Positions 38,801 through 50,800 of a stretch of 64,000 nt of DNA are shown piece by piece; within the stretch, counting starts at the first letter, position 1, and each line of letters starts with the position of its first letter. The DNA is from Dermacentor variabilis (Eukaryota > Arthropoda > Arachnida > Ixodida > Ixodidae). Location of the stretch: assembly GCF_050947875.1 (NCBI RefSeq), contig NC_134576.1, positions 56,424,255-56,488,254 on the forward strand, written 5' to 3'. The notes under the pieces are model-generated. The model had not been told where the DNA came from. It saw nothing but the letters and a program-made list of their open reading frames with translations, and did no database searches. Both the position numbers and the translations under genes were made by a program.

Positions 38801-41800
38801 TCCATATCTTCACGACCTGCAAGTTAGTGGCAAACCATGCCGAGTGCTGAGAGACAGTGCCGCCACGGTGGACATTGTCCATCCGCCTTACGCGACGGTA
38901 GGTGACTTCGCCGGAGAAGTAGCATGAATCAAACAGGTTGTAGAAGAAGACAGCGTGTGTCTGCCCATGGCCAAACTCAAAATCTGTGGACCATTTGGGG
39001 AGCTAGAGACTGAGGCTGCAGTTTCCAAATTTTTGTCACTGCAGTACCCTTACATCTTTTCGAATCGTACAAATCAGTTACTGCGTGAAAAAGGGCTTAA
39101 ACTGGGAGAGGGCGTAGTATATACAGGCATTGACGCGAGGCCAAGCTCGTAAAATCGCGTCGCTTTCGGCCGAAAATGCACAAGCTGTTCCAGCGGAAGT
39201 AGCAAAGGAGATAACTGCAATAACCAAATCCGAGCTAGGCTCGAGTGAAGAAAAACAGTTGAAGAAAGCCTGCCAGCTGACCAGTTCAATGAAAGCGTAG
39301 CACTAGAGTGTCAAAGTTCAAGTCTGCAGGAAGAGCAAGCTGACGCACTCACAAGTGAGACAGGGTCGTTATCATCACCGGCCTCAAAGAACTTTGATCA
39401 GCTCTTACGTGTGAATAGAGAGTCATTGGCAGCCGAGCAAAAGAATGATGAGAGCTTAGCTAAATTACATGACACAGCTAAAGAAGGCATTGGTAGGCGC
39501 AACGTGACGATACATGAGAGAGGAGGATTGTTGTATCGGCACTACAGAGATCTAAAGGGTAGGATTCTAGATCAGTTAGTCGTACCTAGTAACTATAGGG
39601 AGGACCTTTTGAGTCTTTTTCATGGAAATGGGTGGTCCGGCCAGCTTGGCATAAACAAATCAAAGGAAAGATCGCTTATGGAATATTACTGGCCTGGCTG
39701 TTTCAAAGACGTAGAAAACTTTGTAAGATCATGCGACGCCTGCCAGCGTTCTGGTAAACAAGGAGAGACATTGAAAGCTCCACTGAAGGTAGTGCCCTTA
39801 ATAACAGAGCCTTTCAAACGACTTGTAATAGACACGGTAGGGCCCCTTCCAAAAACAAAATCGGGCTACAGGTACTTGTTTACCATGCTGTGTCCGGCTA
39901 CAAAGATTCCAGAAGCAATCCCTCTGAAAGAGCTCAGCTCCACTGAAGTAGTAGACGCGCTTTTGACAGTGTTTGCATGAGTTGGGTTTCCAGCCGAAAT
40001 TAAGGCAGATCAAGGGTCAGTATTCACGAGCGCACCGACTTCCACATTCTTGCAAAAGTGCGGGGTAATGTTAATACACAGTTCTGTCTATCACCCTCAG
40101 TCAAGCAGTGTGGAGAGGTGGCATTAGGTGCTTAAGCGAGTTTTGCGTGCGCTCTGTTACGAGCACAAGGAGGACTGGGAGAACTTTCTGCCGGCAACTT
40201 TGCTTTGCGAACTGTTCCACATGAAGCGACAGGGTTCTCGCCAGCAGAGCTAGAGTATGGGAGGACACTCCGTTCTCCACTGAGAATGTGAAGAGAGATG
40301 TGGGAGGAAAGAGGGGAGAGTCCAACAGTGGTTGAATACGTGCTAAATTTGCTGGAACGGCTAAGCGCAACTCAAGAACTAGTCGGAAAGAACATGGGAG
40401 TAGCTCAGAAGAACGCCAAATCCTATTACGACAAGAATGCGAGGCTTTGTACGTTTTACGCTGGAGACCAGGTAATGATCCTCAAACGTTTAAGAAAGAA
40501 CAAGCTTGAAGTTCACTGGGACGGGCCCGTTAAAGTGTTGCGCAAACTTTCAGATACTATGCTCTGAAAATGGCCGGTCGCAGGAAGGAAGTGAAGATAT
40601 ATCACTGTAATTTGATGAAGCCGTATGTAGAGCGGAGCGAAGTTGTTAACTATACCATCAAAGAGCAGGATGGCACTAGTACCAAGTTTAAGGAGTATAG
40701 GGCGACCTCCAACTCTGAAGTCGGCCTAGAAGAAGTAGTAGAACACTCGGCAAGCTCACACGTTCTAAGTCCCGAGCAGCTAGATGAGCTAAAAGAGGTG
40801 TTAGGGGAATATATCGACAGGTTCAGCGATGGGCCAGGTAGAACCGAACTAATAACGCATGAATTTGAGCTGACATCAACCGAACCAGTAAGATCAAAGC
40901 CTTACAGGGTGTCTCCAAGACAGAGAGAGATTATGGAGGCAGAGATACAGCGCATGCTAGAGTTGGGAGTTATTGGGCCCGCTGAGAGTGACTACACGTC
41001 CCCGCTAATACGGATAGAAACCCCTAACAAGGACCCTCGTCCGTGTGTTGACTACAGGATGTTAAATGCCATCACTAGGGATCAGCTGGACCCGATACCC
41101 AACATTGATTAACGAATTGAAAGGGTTAGCGCTGCTAAATACATTTCAACTATAGATCTTGTGCGGGGGTACTGGCAAGTTCCCCTTTCAGAAATTGCCA
41201 GCCGCTATGCCGCATTCATCTCACCTGTAGGCACTTTTCGCCCTCTCGCACTCATCTTCAGGCTGAAGAACGCGCCGTTTAGCTTCTCTAAGTTAATGGA
41301 TATTGTCCTAAAAGACTTGCAGGAGTTCGCCTTGCCCTATCTTGATGATGTAGCAATTTTTTCGGACAGCTCGGAACAACACGTATCCCACCTCAAACAG
41401 GTGTTCTCACGGTTGAGGGAAGCCGGCTTAACGATGAAAGCGGAAAAGTGTAGGTTTGGTTGTTCGCAGGTTACTTATCTGGGCCATGTTGTCGGCCAGG
41501 GCGTGAGACGGCCGCCCGAGCTGAAAACCACTACGATTGGAGAATTTTCTCAGCCGCGCACGAAAACAGACATTCGTTCCTTTTTGGGACTTGTGAGGTA
41601 CTATCAACGGTACATTCCGAATTGCTTGCAAATGGCAAGTCCATAAGAAAAGAAAGGGAGCACCGAGTAACGTACACTGGGATAAGGACAAAGAGAACGC
41701 TTCCAAAGTTTTAAAACGCTATTGGTTTCTCGTCCTGTGCTTCGCGCGCCAGACTACACAAAGGAATTCATAGTTCAATGCGACGCAAGCGACAGAGGCA

Positions 41801-44800
41801 TGGGCGTGGTACGTAGTCAGGTCGGCGACGATAACGAGGAGCATCCTATCCTCTATGCCAGCCGTAAACGAAATGTAAGAGAGGAAGGCTACAGCGCCTC
41901 AGAGAAGGAATGGGCTTGTTTAGTTTGGGGCCGCCCAGAAGTTGTCGTGTTACTTGTACGGAGCGAAGTTAATCTGCGAGACCGACCACTGTCCTCTGAC
42001 GTGGCTCAATCAAATGTCACACAAAAATTTCCGCTTGCTCCGATGGAGCCTCACTCTCAAAGAGTACAACTTCTCCGTTAGATATAAGGGAAAGTTGCAT
42101 AGGAATGCGGATGATTTGAGCAGACTAATTTGAATTCTGCGTTTGAGGGCCCCGCCTAAATTTTAGGGTTACTAGTGTTAATTTTGTTAAGCCAAGAAGA
42201 TCCCCTCTCATTTAGCAGGATTCCCTCCATGATTGCTGAATTTGTCAGCACGAAATTGCTTCAGACATTGGCATAGCGAAATGCAGCATTTTTTTTTGTT
42301 TCTGCCCTTATGTTCTTTCTTTTGAAGCCTAGCGGGTCTAAAGTGAGAGCCAATGTACGTCATCTCGGCGCAGAGACGTGTTGTGGGGTTCATCTTGCAG
42401 TTGTCTGTACTCGTTGGATGTTTTGGGGGTGTGACATTACACAAGTGGTCGCTGGTAGCCAAGGCATCACCCCCTGGCCACCAGCCGTTCTCTTCCTGCC
42501 CAGCGGTTGTCAGCGCTAGACAGTCGAGATTTTCCGGGCCATGGAGGCGCTGTTAAGAACGGCCAGCTGCAGTGCAAGTTTCCCAGCCAGTTACGCCAGC
42601 CGTGGCAACCTCATCTTGGAATGCCGCCGCCGACCTCTAGCCACGGCGTGGCTAAGTCGACTTTGTGTCGGTATCAATACGCGCATCCTCCACTCTCCGT
42701 CGCTTCAGCTAGGATGCGTTGTGACTGAAGGAGTTCGACGAAGCAGGCTTTGTGCGCAACACGACAACGCGGACCTGATCTCCTACGGGTGGGGGAGCAG
42801 CCGCGGGAACGCCGACGGAGGCTCCTTCCCACGCACCGACCAAGACGCAAGACAACGCGCTAGCAGGAACGGCCCCGAGTTCTACAAAATTCGTGTGGTG
42901 TCGGTTTCGGACCGTGAACACGTGTGTGTGTGCATGTGTGTGTGTGTAAACCGTCCTGCGGAGAAGCGGCTAGTTTGCGATGACTAAACGAACGTGCGCG
43001 TCACCTTGTATCGTGGGAGGACCGAATGTTTAAAAACTGCTGTTGTGCGAATGCTGACACACTTCTGTTAAGGAGTCATGTTGGACTGAGACTCTCTCTC
43101 AAGCAGTCATGTTAGACTGATGTACTTTCTCAAACAGTCATGTTAGACTGATATAAATACTGTAAATAAACCCATATTCCTCGTTCTCGATGAGAAGGAG
43201 TCCTTCCCTTCATCAAAGTTCTCAGCGTGGGTAAGTTGGACGTTGACATGGGCCAGCTACCTTCGAATTCATGCAGGACTCCACCCTTGACAACGGATCA
43301 CGAGTGGTTGGATTGAGCCCCCAATCCTGACAATGGTCGCGTTGGTCGGCACTCGCAAAAGTATCCGTGATTTTCTGACGAAAGTCATTCCATGTCGTTA
43401 GGCTAGCTTCGCGGTTTTCCAGCCAAGTACGGCCACTCTCGTCAAAGGCGAAATAGACGTGGGAGAGCTTTTGCTGCTCAGTCCATTGATTATTCTGTGC
43501 GACGCGTTCATATTTGTCAAGCCAGTCTTCAATGTCTTCGAAGACTGCTCCGCAATAGCGATCGAGAACCAGAGGATGCAGAACGGTTACTTGCTGTGGA
43601 CTGGAAAACCGGCTGCTGCTGTGGACTGGAAAACCGGCGGTGGGCTGGTTTCGGCCATTACGAGATGTGTGGAGCTCCTGGAGAGAGGTGGTTGAAGCAG
43701 GGAGAACTCCGGGGCAAGGCCTAGCCGTCGACGACTAAAGTGATGCACGGGTGTCGTAACTGGCGATAACGCGTCTAGGCTAGAGTAACGACTCCCGGAA
43801 GGACTTCCGAGCATCAGGCGCCGTCAGTACCCCGCACCTCCACCAGTGTCGCAGTACAACGCGGACAGTAGACAGGGAGACGTTCAAGAACAGCAGGACA
43901 ACTTGTTCAAATACAAAACAGGCCAGAGACACGTCTTCTCCGTCCTCGCCGAATCCCACTGATCCACTAGAGCCACCCACTGACCCACGAATCCCACTGA
44001 CCCATTTTCGTTGTCGTCTGCATAAAAGAATAGACGCGTCAATACCATATACCAATCTGACGAAAAAAAAGTACTGCATTGCTTAGGCTGTACATGCCGT
44101 TTGCTTAACACCGCGCAAAGTGAAACATAATTAGAAACACTCCTTATTTGCTCAATCGCCGAACAAAGATTCCTAAATTGTGCCATCAAAAGTTTACACC
44201 ATTATAATGAAGCCGACTAAAGCAATGAAAATGACATGTTCAGCGTCAAAATATGTTTTCACATAAGCGTTACCCTTTCGGGCCACCGATTTCAGTTTAA
44301 TAAAAAAAAAGCTTGTAGCGGCCATGTAATATGAAATGCCTGAAAGCCACTAAACCAGCGTATATAAATTTGCATTCTCGCCTTATTTGTTGGCTCGAGT
44401 TCTGTGACACTGCATCGGCATGGTGATATGAGATTCAAGTACGAGATGAAACGGCTAGCGGTGTGTATAAGTGTGTTCATATATTTCACCGCTATATCCT
44501 CTGTCACAATTAACATTTGGCCAGTTGTTTAAGGAAAAGGAAATATTCGGAAATCACGGTGCCAAATATCCTGATCGCATTTGCGACGTTCAGTTGTCAG
44601 CGGCCTAACGGACAGAAACCGTGGACTTTAATGCCGTACCTTCCACCACGTCTTATAAATCTTGTTTTGACGGCTTGGCTAACGTTAGCTCAGACGCCCT
44701 GTATGTTGCTCCAGAACTGTTTAGCAATTATAGTAGGGCCATTGGTATCACACTGTAAAGAGCCATGCATGTTGATCAAAAGCTCCAACATTAGCAGAAA

Positions 44801-47800
44801 ACGTGACGCAGTCGAATCTGCCACTTGTAAATTTTCTTCAGCTTTATCAATATGATCCTTCCTAAACAGTAAGCACCTATTCTGCCACCTATCAGTGGCA
44901 TTTACCATCCTTATTCATCCCTATTTTCTCTTCGGTCAATTGTATATTTATATTTCCATATTGTCTAGTCGAGTAATAAGCCGTGTATGGTAGGTGCGCA
45001 CTGAAATGAAACGAAATAAAATGAAATCTTTATTTCTCTCACAATTGAATTGTAGCTAGGAAGAGCAGACACAGTGCAAAACACTGCTTTGCGCAGCTCT
45101 AAGGCCGCCCAGCGCCCTTTCATCACATGACAGTATCTCACTATAACGAAGAACTAGAGTTTCATGTAGGCTCAATGGTCCATGGGTCGAACTGAACCTG
45201 GCCGGGTGGGCGTGGGCATGAATCTTTAGAGCCAGGGCTGAGTAAGAGCCAGGTTTGAAATCACAAGGCAGATATTAGGCAGGCCAACTCATGGCCCTTT
45301 CGGGCTCCGCCTGGGTGCAGGCCCGAATAAACAGCCCGGGCTGTGATCTAAGTTTGGGACCACTTGAAGCGAAAGAGACATTATTGCTACACATCTCCAC
45401 CCGCCGTAGTAGCTTAGTGGCTTTGGTGTTGCGCTGCTAAGCACGAGGTCGCACGATCGAGTCGCGGCAGCGGCGGCCACATTTCGATGGGGGCTAAATG
45501 CGAAAACAGAGGCGTGCTTAAATTTAGGTGCACCTTAAAAAACCCCAGATGGTCAAAATTATTCCAGAGTGCCCACTACTCGTTCCCTTGAATAATCAGG
45601 TTGTGGTTGTGACTCGCAAAGCCGCATAATTTAATTGCTGCACATCTTCCGACAGATAGGATCTTTATGACGTCCATGTGTTTCCCATTTCCGTGTAAGA
45701 ACCATCTGATTAGTCGTGCGACTGATCGTCCAAGCAAGACATCCAACAAATCCAGTACTAGAGGCGATCTTTCATCGTCTGGCGGGCTGCGTGGTTTGAA
45801 CCACATGTGTTTACCCTTTTGTGGCTGCACTCTGCACCGATTCCACAGCGCCGCTCAGAAACTATGCGCTTACCAGTGAGGACGCCCTTGATGACTACGG
45901 GCAGCTTCGAGAGCCCGCAAAGCCATTCGATGTCGTTCAATGTGGCCGAAGCCAGACAATTCGTGTCGCCCAAGAACGTGTCTTGGTGCTTGCACCCACG
46001 GACCTCATCCTCATACGCTGCTTCCAAATTGGCGAAACTGCGACAACGCGACAGTCGGATACGGGAGACAGTAAATGTAATACTTAGCGAAATTCCTAAA
46101 TAAAATAATTGTACTATTCGTGGAAAGGTAAAGAATAAAAACAACTGATCCAAGAGCGCCACCGCGTTATATAGAGCTCGGGATCAACTTTAACGTTGTT
46201 GTTGTTGTTTTTTTCAGTGTTTTGCCTGTCTCCGAATTTCAATTCGCCGCTTCACTTTCGTGTTGAGGCCGGTTGATTGTGGGCAGCATGTGCTAAACTA
46301 TCTGCGTCAGTGTTGCCTTGAATGCTGCAGTGACTAGGAATCCAGTGAAAGGAAATCTAATGTTGCAAGGTTGTCGCTTTTGTATATATATTTTGTACAT
46401 TAGAGCGTGACCATTTTTGTTTATGCTTGTAGGAAATCTTCTCAATAGCGACACCTGGCAGCCTAAGGATGGCTCATTCCAGTGGGTGTGGTTGTGAGCA
46501 TATGAAGGTCAAGGCAGTCATTATAGCGTAATCATTTTCTGTAGTGACCTTTTGCAATTTGTACGTTATGTGTTTCCTCGTAGAGGGTTTGCGGAATATA
46601 GACGCTGAATGTCCTTTCAACACGAGCCATCTGTGACTTGAATGTAATCTCCGTAGGCATAGGAGATATGCTACAGTGCTAACTGTTTCACAGCTATTTC
46701 CGACAAGCTATATTTGCAAGATATGCCCCGCACTTTGGCTGTAACTACTGGAATGTATAGAAGCCATAGGGGATACACAGCTTCTTGTGGCGCAAGCTTA
46801 CTCTGCTAATTGTTCTCCTCTCCTTTTGGTGCCCTCGTTCTCGCTTTCCCTTCCTCATAATTTACTTTTCCTTGGCCATTGGACCACTCAGGCGTTCGCC
46901 GACAGGTGGTGCAGTTGCGTAGCGACCGACCTACCTTACCCAAATCTTTCTCGCTAAACAATAAATCAGCAACCCCGTTGTACGAGCGTTAGAGGAAGCG
47001 TGCTATCCTTATCGGGTGCTTACGGAAACCGAATAAACCAGTTAAAATATAAATTAGGCCACACGTAAAAAAAACCATGATATTCATCATTATATCCCAA
47101 GAAAACTTACACTCCGTACTGTCTATGTTGTCACCCAACAATCATTATCATCTGTGCTGCGCGGGTGTTCTCTCAGAAAACTTTGCGTTCGATTTACTTT
47201 TCTTTCAAGAAAAGTACGCCCATTGACACGTACCTGCGATTCGTAAGTGCCGGCAACACAAATAGCACAAATAATAAATGAAAAATATTGTTTACGGACA
47301 AATTAATGAAACTTCGAATGGTGCAGGTTTTTCTGAAGAATGCATGTGTGTTTGAAAAAACGCAACGATACCTGAGACCATGGGGCAGTTGTGACCTATA
47401 CGGATCGTGCACAAAGCCATCTCCAGGCACCGGAGAGTCCACGGTGAGCACAATGGCCGCGAAGCCATGGGCAGCTGCCCTCTTGACCAACGACTCGGTG
47501 AGTGACCGGTTGCGAAAAATGTACGCCTGCTGCCAGAGAAGACAGCCGGAAGCCGCTGCCCTCACGTCCTCGAGCGTCACAGTGCTGAAGCTGCTCAATA
47601 TCATCACCGCACCAGCGCCCTGCGCCGCTGTTTGGATTTGAAAATCAGCTGTAGAAGACGCGTTCACTTTTGGAAGAGCAACTGTGCGCTATAGATCCGT
47701 GAAATTGTACTCAAAAAGCTCGTTAGAACAAGAAAAAAGTTGCCCGCCGTGCCCACTGCATACTTATAAAGACGATATAACGATCGCGATAGTAGACACG

Positions 47801-50800
47801 GCACACAAAAAACTAAGCGGCCAGGAGAAGTGCTGACTTCTAGCTGATGTTTATTAGAAAGAAGCGTGTGCTTCTGAAGAACGCCTGTTGGAAGTCACCG
47901 CTTGTGCACATCGCTTCTTTTTGTGTTTCATGTCTACTTTCGCGCTGGTTGTTTCATTACGCAATACCAACTATCGCGGTCTCACACTTTGCTTCAGTGT
48001 ATTTAGAGTTCTGAAACTGCCTCGTATGCTAGGCTGGTTACGGCAGCCGATGGGCATCGTCTTTTCCATAGAATCCAACTGCGTTGGCTGTGCGTGTTGG
48101 TAGGAAATAATACCAGACTTTTCACCTAGCCCGTGGTGAAGCGTCCTTCAAAATGGGCTTCAAGTAAAGCGCATTAGGCGATGAACCCGCTTCCCATCTC
48201 GTCAAACTTTCGGGACCTAGCGGTCACGGAGAAAGCAAGTTTATTGATTCGCACTGCGACCCCTGGACAGAGAGTACGTGCCATTTGAAGTGTAAAATAA
48301 GCACCCACACGCGTTGCGGAAAATTGATTGCATCACATTCAGAAAGCTGGTTAGGATTTTATATCTCAGACGACAGGTGTTACTTGAATGCGCTGAGGTG
48401 TTGCTGGGACGCTAAAGATACTGCAAGTTAATTCAAGTACATCGACAAATCATGCAGCGAGCACTGATTTTTCAACTGTCATGTCGTAAACCGAAATGTC
48501 CACGATGAAAATATTTGTTCACCACGTTTATGAACGGCGTAAATTGCTTTTGTAATACTCATCTTTTACTTAAAGGGGGAACAAAACCCCGTTCCACTCC
48601 GGAGAGAAGCACGCAATAAAAAGCAATGTCATGTTCGCGGTAAATCTCTCCCTACCTTCCAGAGAAGAATTTGGTAATAGTGCGCATGTGGTCGCCTGCG
48701 ATACGATTCCTTTCATCGTAAACACCGCGAGCCAAATGATCGCAGCATGGGAACGCAGAAGTCTGCATCGAAAAACTGACAATTCTAGAGGCGTAGAAGA
48801 CACGATGGAAGGCCTTGCCTTGAGCACAGCCGATCTCTCCTTCAGGGTTCACCAACTTGTGAGTCGCTGACGGAGCTAGCCCCACTGGGAAGGATACTTC
48901 ACGGCCAAGGACGGTGGTCCTGGTGTTCACCTTTTCCACATCCACGAGAATCCGCGGTCGGAAACGCAGCCTGCACGCATGTCCCGAAGATCACTGTGGC
49001 TGAGTCTGAAGGTCTTTCGCGAGCTTAAAGGGGGACACCATGCCAGGCCTGCTCATAGAGGAGACGGCTCGGATAAGTCTCCACGGAACAGATCATAAAA
49101 GTTTTTACGAAGACCAGCTTCCACACAACGCAGCACCATTGCTCGGAACGCAGTACGAGCTCGACAGTGTGCAAAACTACATGAGCTATCGACAGAGCAG
49201 ACATGACCGTTAGCATTAGCTGCACCTGCCACTATGCTTCCCGCACTACGACTCCATATCTTAATTTCATACGTGGCGTGGCCTTCCAATCTGCCTATTC
49301 ATTTCCTAAAATAAAACAAAATTATCACGCTGCACAATTGGCATTGTAAGGTCACCATCGAACTCGCCGCAGGGGCTAAGTGCGCTCTGCCCAGGATCAC
49401 GACATCGCAGGCTCCTCGACAAGCACTGGGAAAGCGATCATATCATCAAGAATTGGACCATTAATTGTGTTCAATAGCGCGCTAAGGTATAAAACCTTTG
49501 CTTGGTGAGTCCGTTCAACAGGACAATCTAACTACAAACCCGCTTAGGGTTCGGAAACACTTTCTTGTGAAGGGGAATAGTTCTCAGACTCTTTCGCTGC
49601 CACATTCATACAATTTTTAGACAGCAAATGTAACGTGATATAAATTTTCCTGGAAAAGTTTTTTATGTAGCGCGTTTGAAGTCACATACCCACAAACAGT
49701 TGTGATATGTGTTATGCTACGACATTCAACTACTGAACACGACGTTGCAAGTTGGAATTTCACGCTGGAAGACTCACAATACCCTGAGAGCAGAATGATA
49801 ACAAAAAAGTTAGAAACCTTTCCCCTACCGGAAAATGGTAGTAAGCTAAGCTTGTCCTGCGTGCACCTGACCTTCGTCATCGTTAAGTAACCCTCAGGTA
49901 ACGGTGCCAGATTGATTATACCTCCCGCTCCCTCATCTCCGTTTCTTCTTCTCGTTGCTGTCGGATTGCTTGGACTCTGGCGGCTCTAAAGGGGCGTTTA
50001 CAGTCCGACATTATCGGCCCGCGGGCGAGCGTTGGTAGATGCCGAGTGCGTCGGAGCGCGTTGGCCGCGTCCGCTTACGTTGGCGGCGCCAGTGCTTATA
50101 ACCATCGGTCAAACTATAGACGCTGTTGTTCTCGCCAACGTAACGTAATGTGTGCGCGCGTTCACGCCACGTCGAGCTTGTTTAGGCCTCCACGGCTGGT
50201 TCGGCGCACCGACGGCGAGCTCTTTCACCGGTGAGTCCTCGCCGCCGCTCATCGAACGCCGCCACTTCCTCGGGGGAACGCACAACGCGTGGCCGTCCCA
50301 TTCATTTTCTAAGAATAAACTGAACGGAAACGAAGCCGGTGCAGCGCGCATGAAACCCTTTCCTGCCCTTTCCATGCCCGGTGGAAGCGAAACGGCTCTG
50401 ATTGGTTCCGCAATCCTTGATAACGACTCACGCTCCGGGGCCGGTGAAGCTGTCAACTCACGAAACCGCCCTTTCCCGACGCCGCTCTGCTCTGGGAGCA
50501 ACTGCGTTTTATCGTGACCACGACAACACCGCTTGTGAGCCTCAATACAAGCTTCCCTTGAAAAGAAACGTTTGTTTTAATGGTTTAAGTGTACATCGAA
50601 GAATCTCAGTTGGCCAAAACTGATTCGGAGTTTCGTACTAAAGTATTTCTTGTGCCGTGCCTACTGCTTTGGCGGATGCTAAAGGCCATCAACCAATCAA
50701 TGGCTGCACCAAGGGGAGAGGGTTGTCTGGTTACTTCTCCGGTCTTGCGCCCAATTTTATGGTCCCCTAGTCTCGGCACAGGTTCACCGGGTAATGGGCC

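Larger units (their letters stand above)
37346..43332 (+). mobile_element. Ty3/gypsy LTR retrotransposon with integrase upstream of RT (Gmr1-like order)
   Basis: Order read along the plus strand: 5' LTR remnant (37346-37460), gag with SCAN-like region (37662-38560), CCHC knuckle (about 38700), protease-like segment (about 38850), integrase (39411-40567), RT (40570-41646), RNase H (41722-42133), 3' LTR (to 43332). Usual Ty3/gypsy order is PR-RT-RH-IN; here IN comes first, the Ty1/copia-like arrangement known from Gmr1-type elements. Many stops and frameshifts, so the copy is dead. Lies in HAO intron 4, antisense to the gene, and is inserted in the gag of another LTR element. Confidence 0.88.

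Noticed and set aside
49053..49289. Minus-strand segment [11 protein letters not shown] resembling the N-terminal YDYYRSG region of HAO
   Set aside because: No acceptable splice donor follows, and exon 1 at 55412-55542 already supplies this region with correct phase into exon 2.
50109..50517. Opposite-strand open frames of 120-130 codons
   Set aside because: CpG- and GC-rich composition lowers stop frequency on both strands; no domain or splice support.
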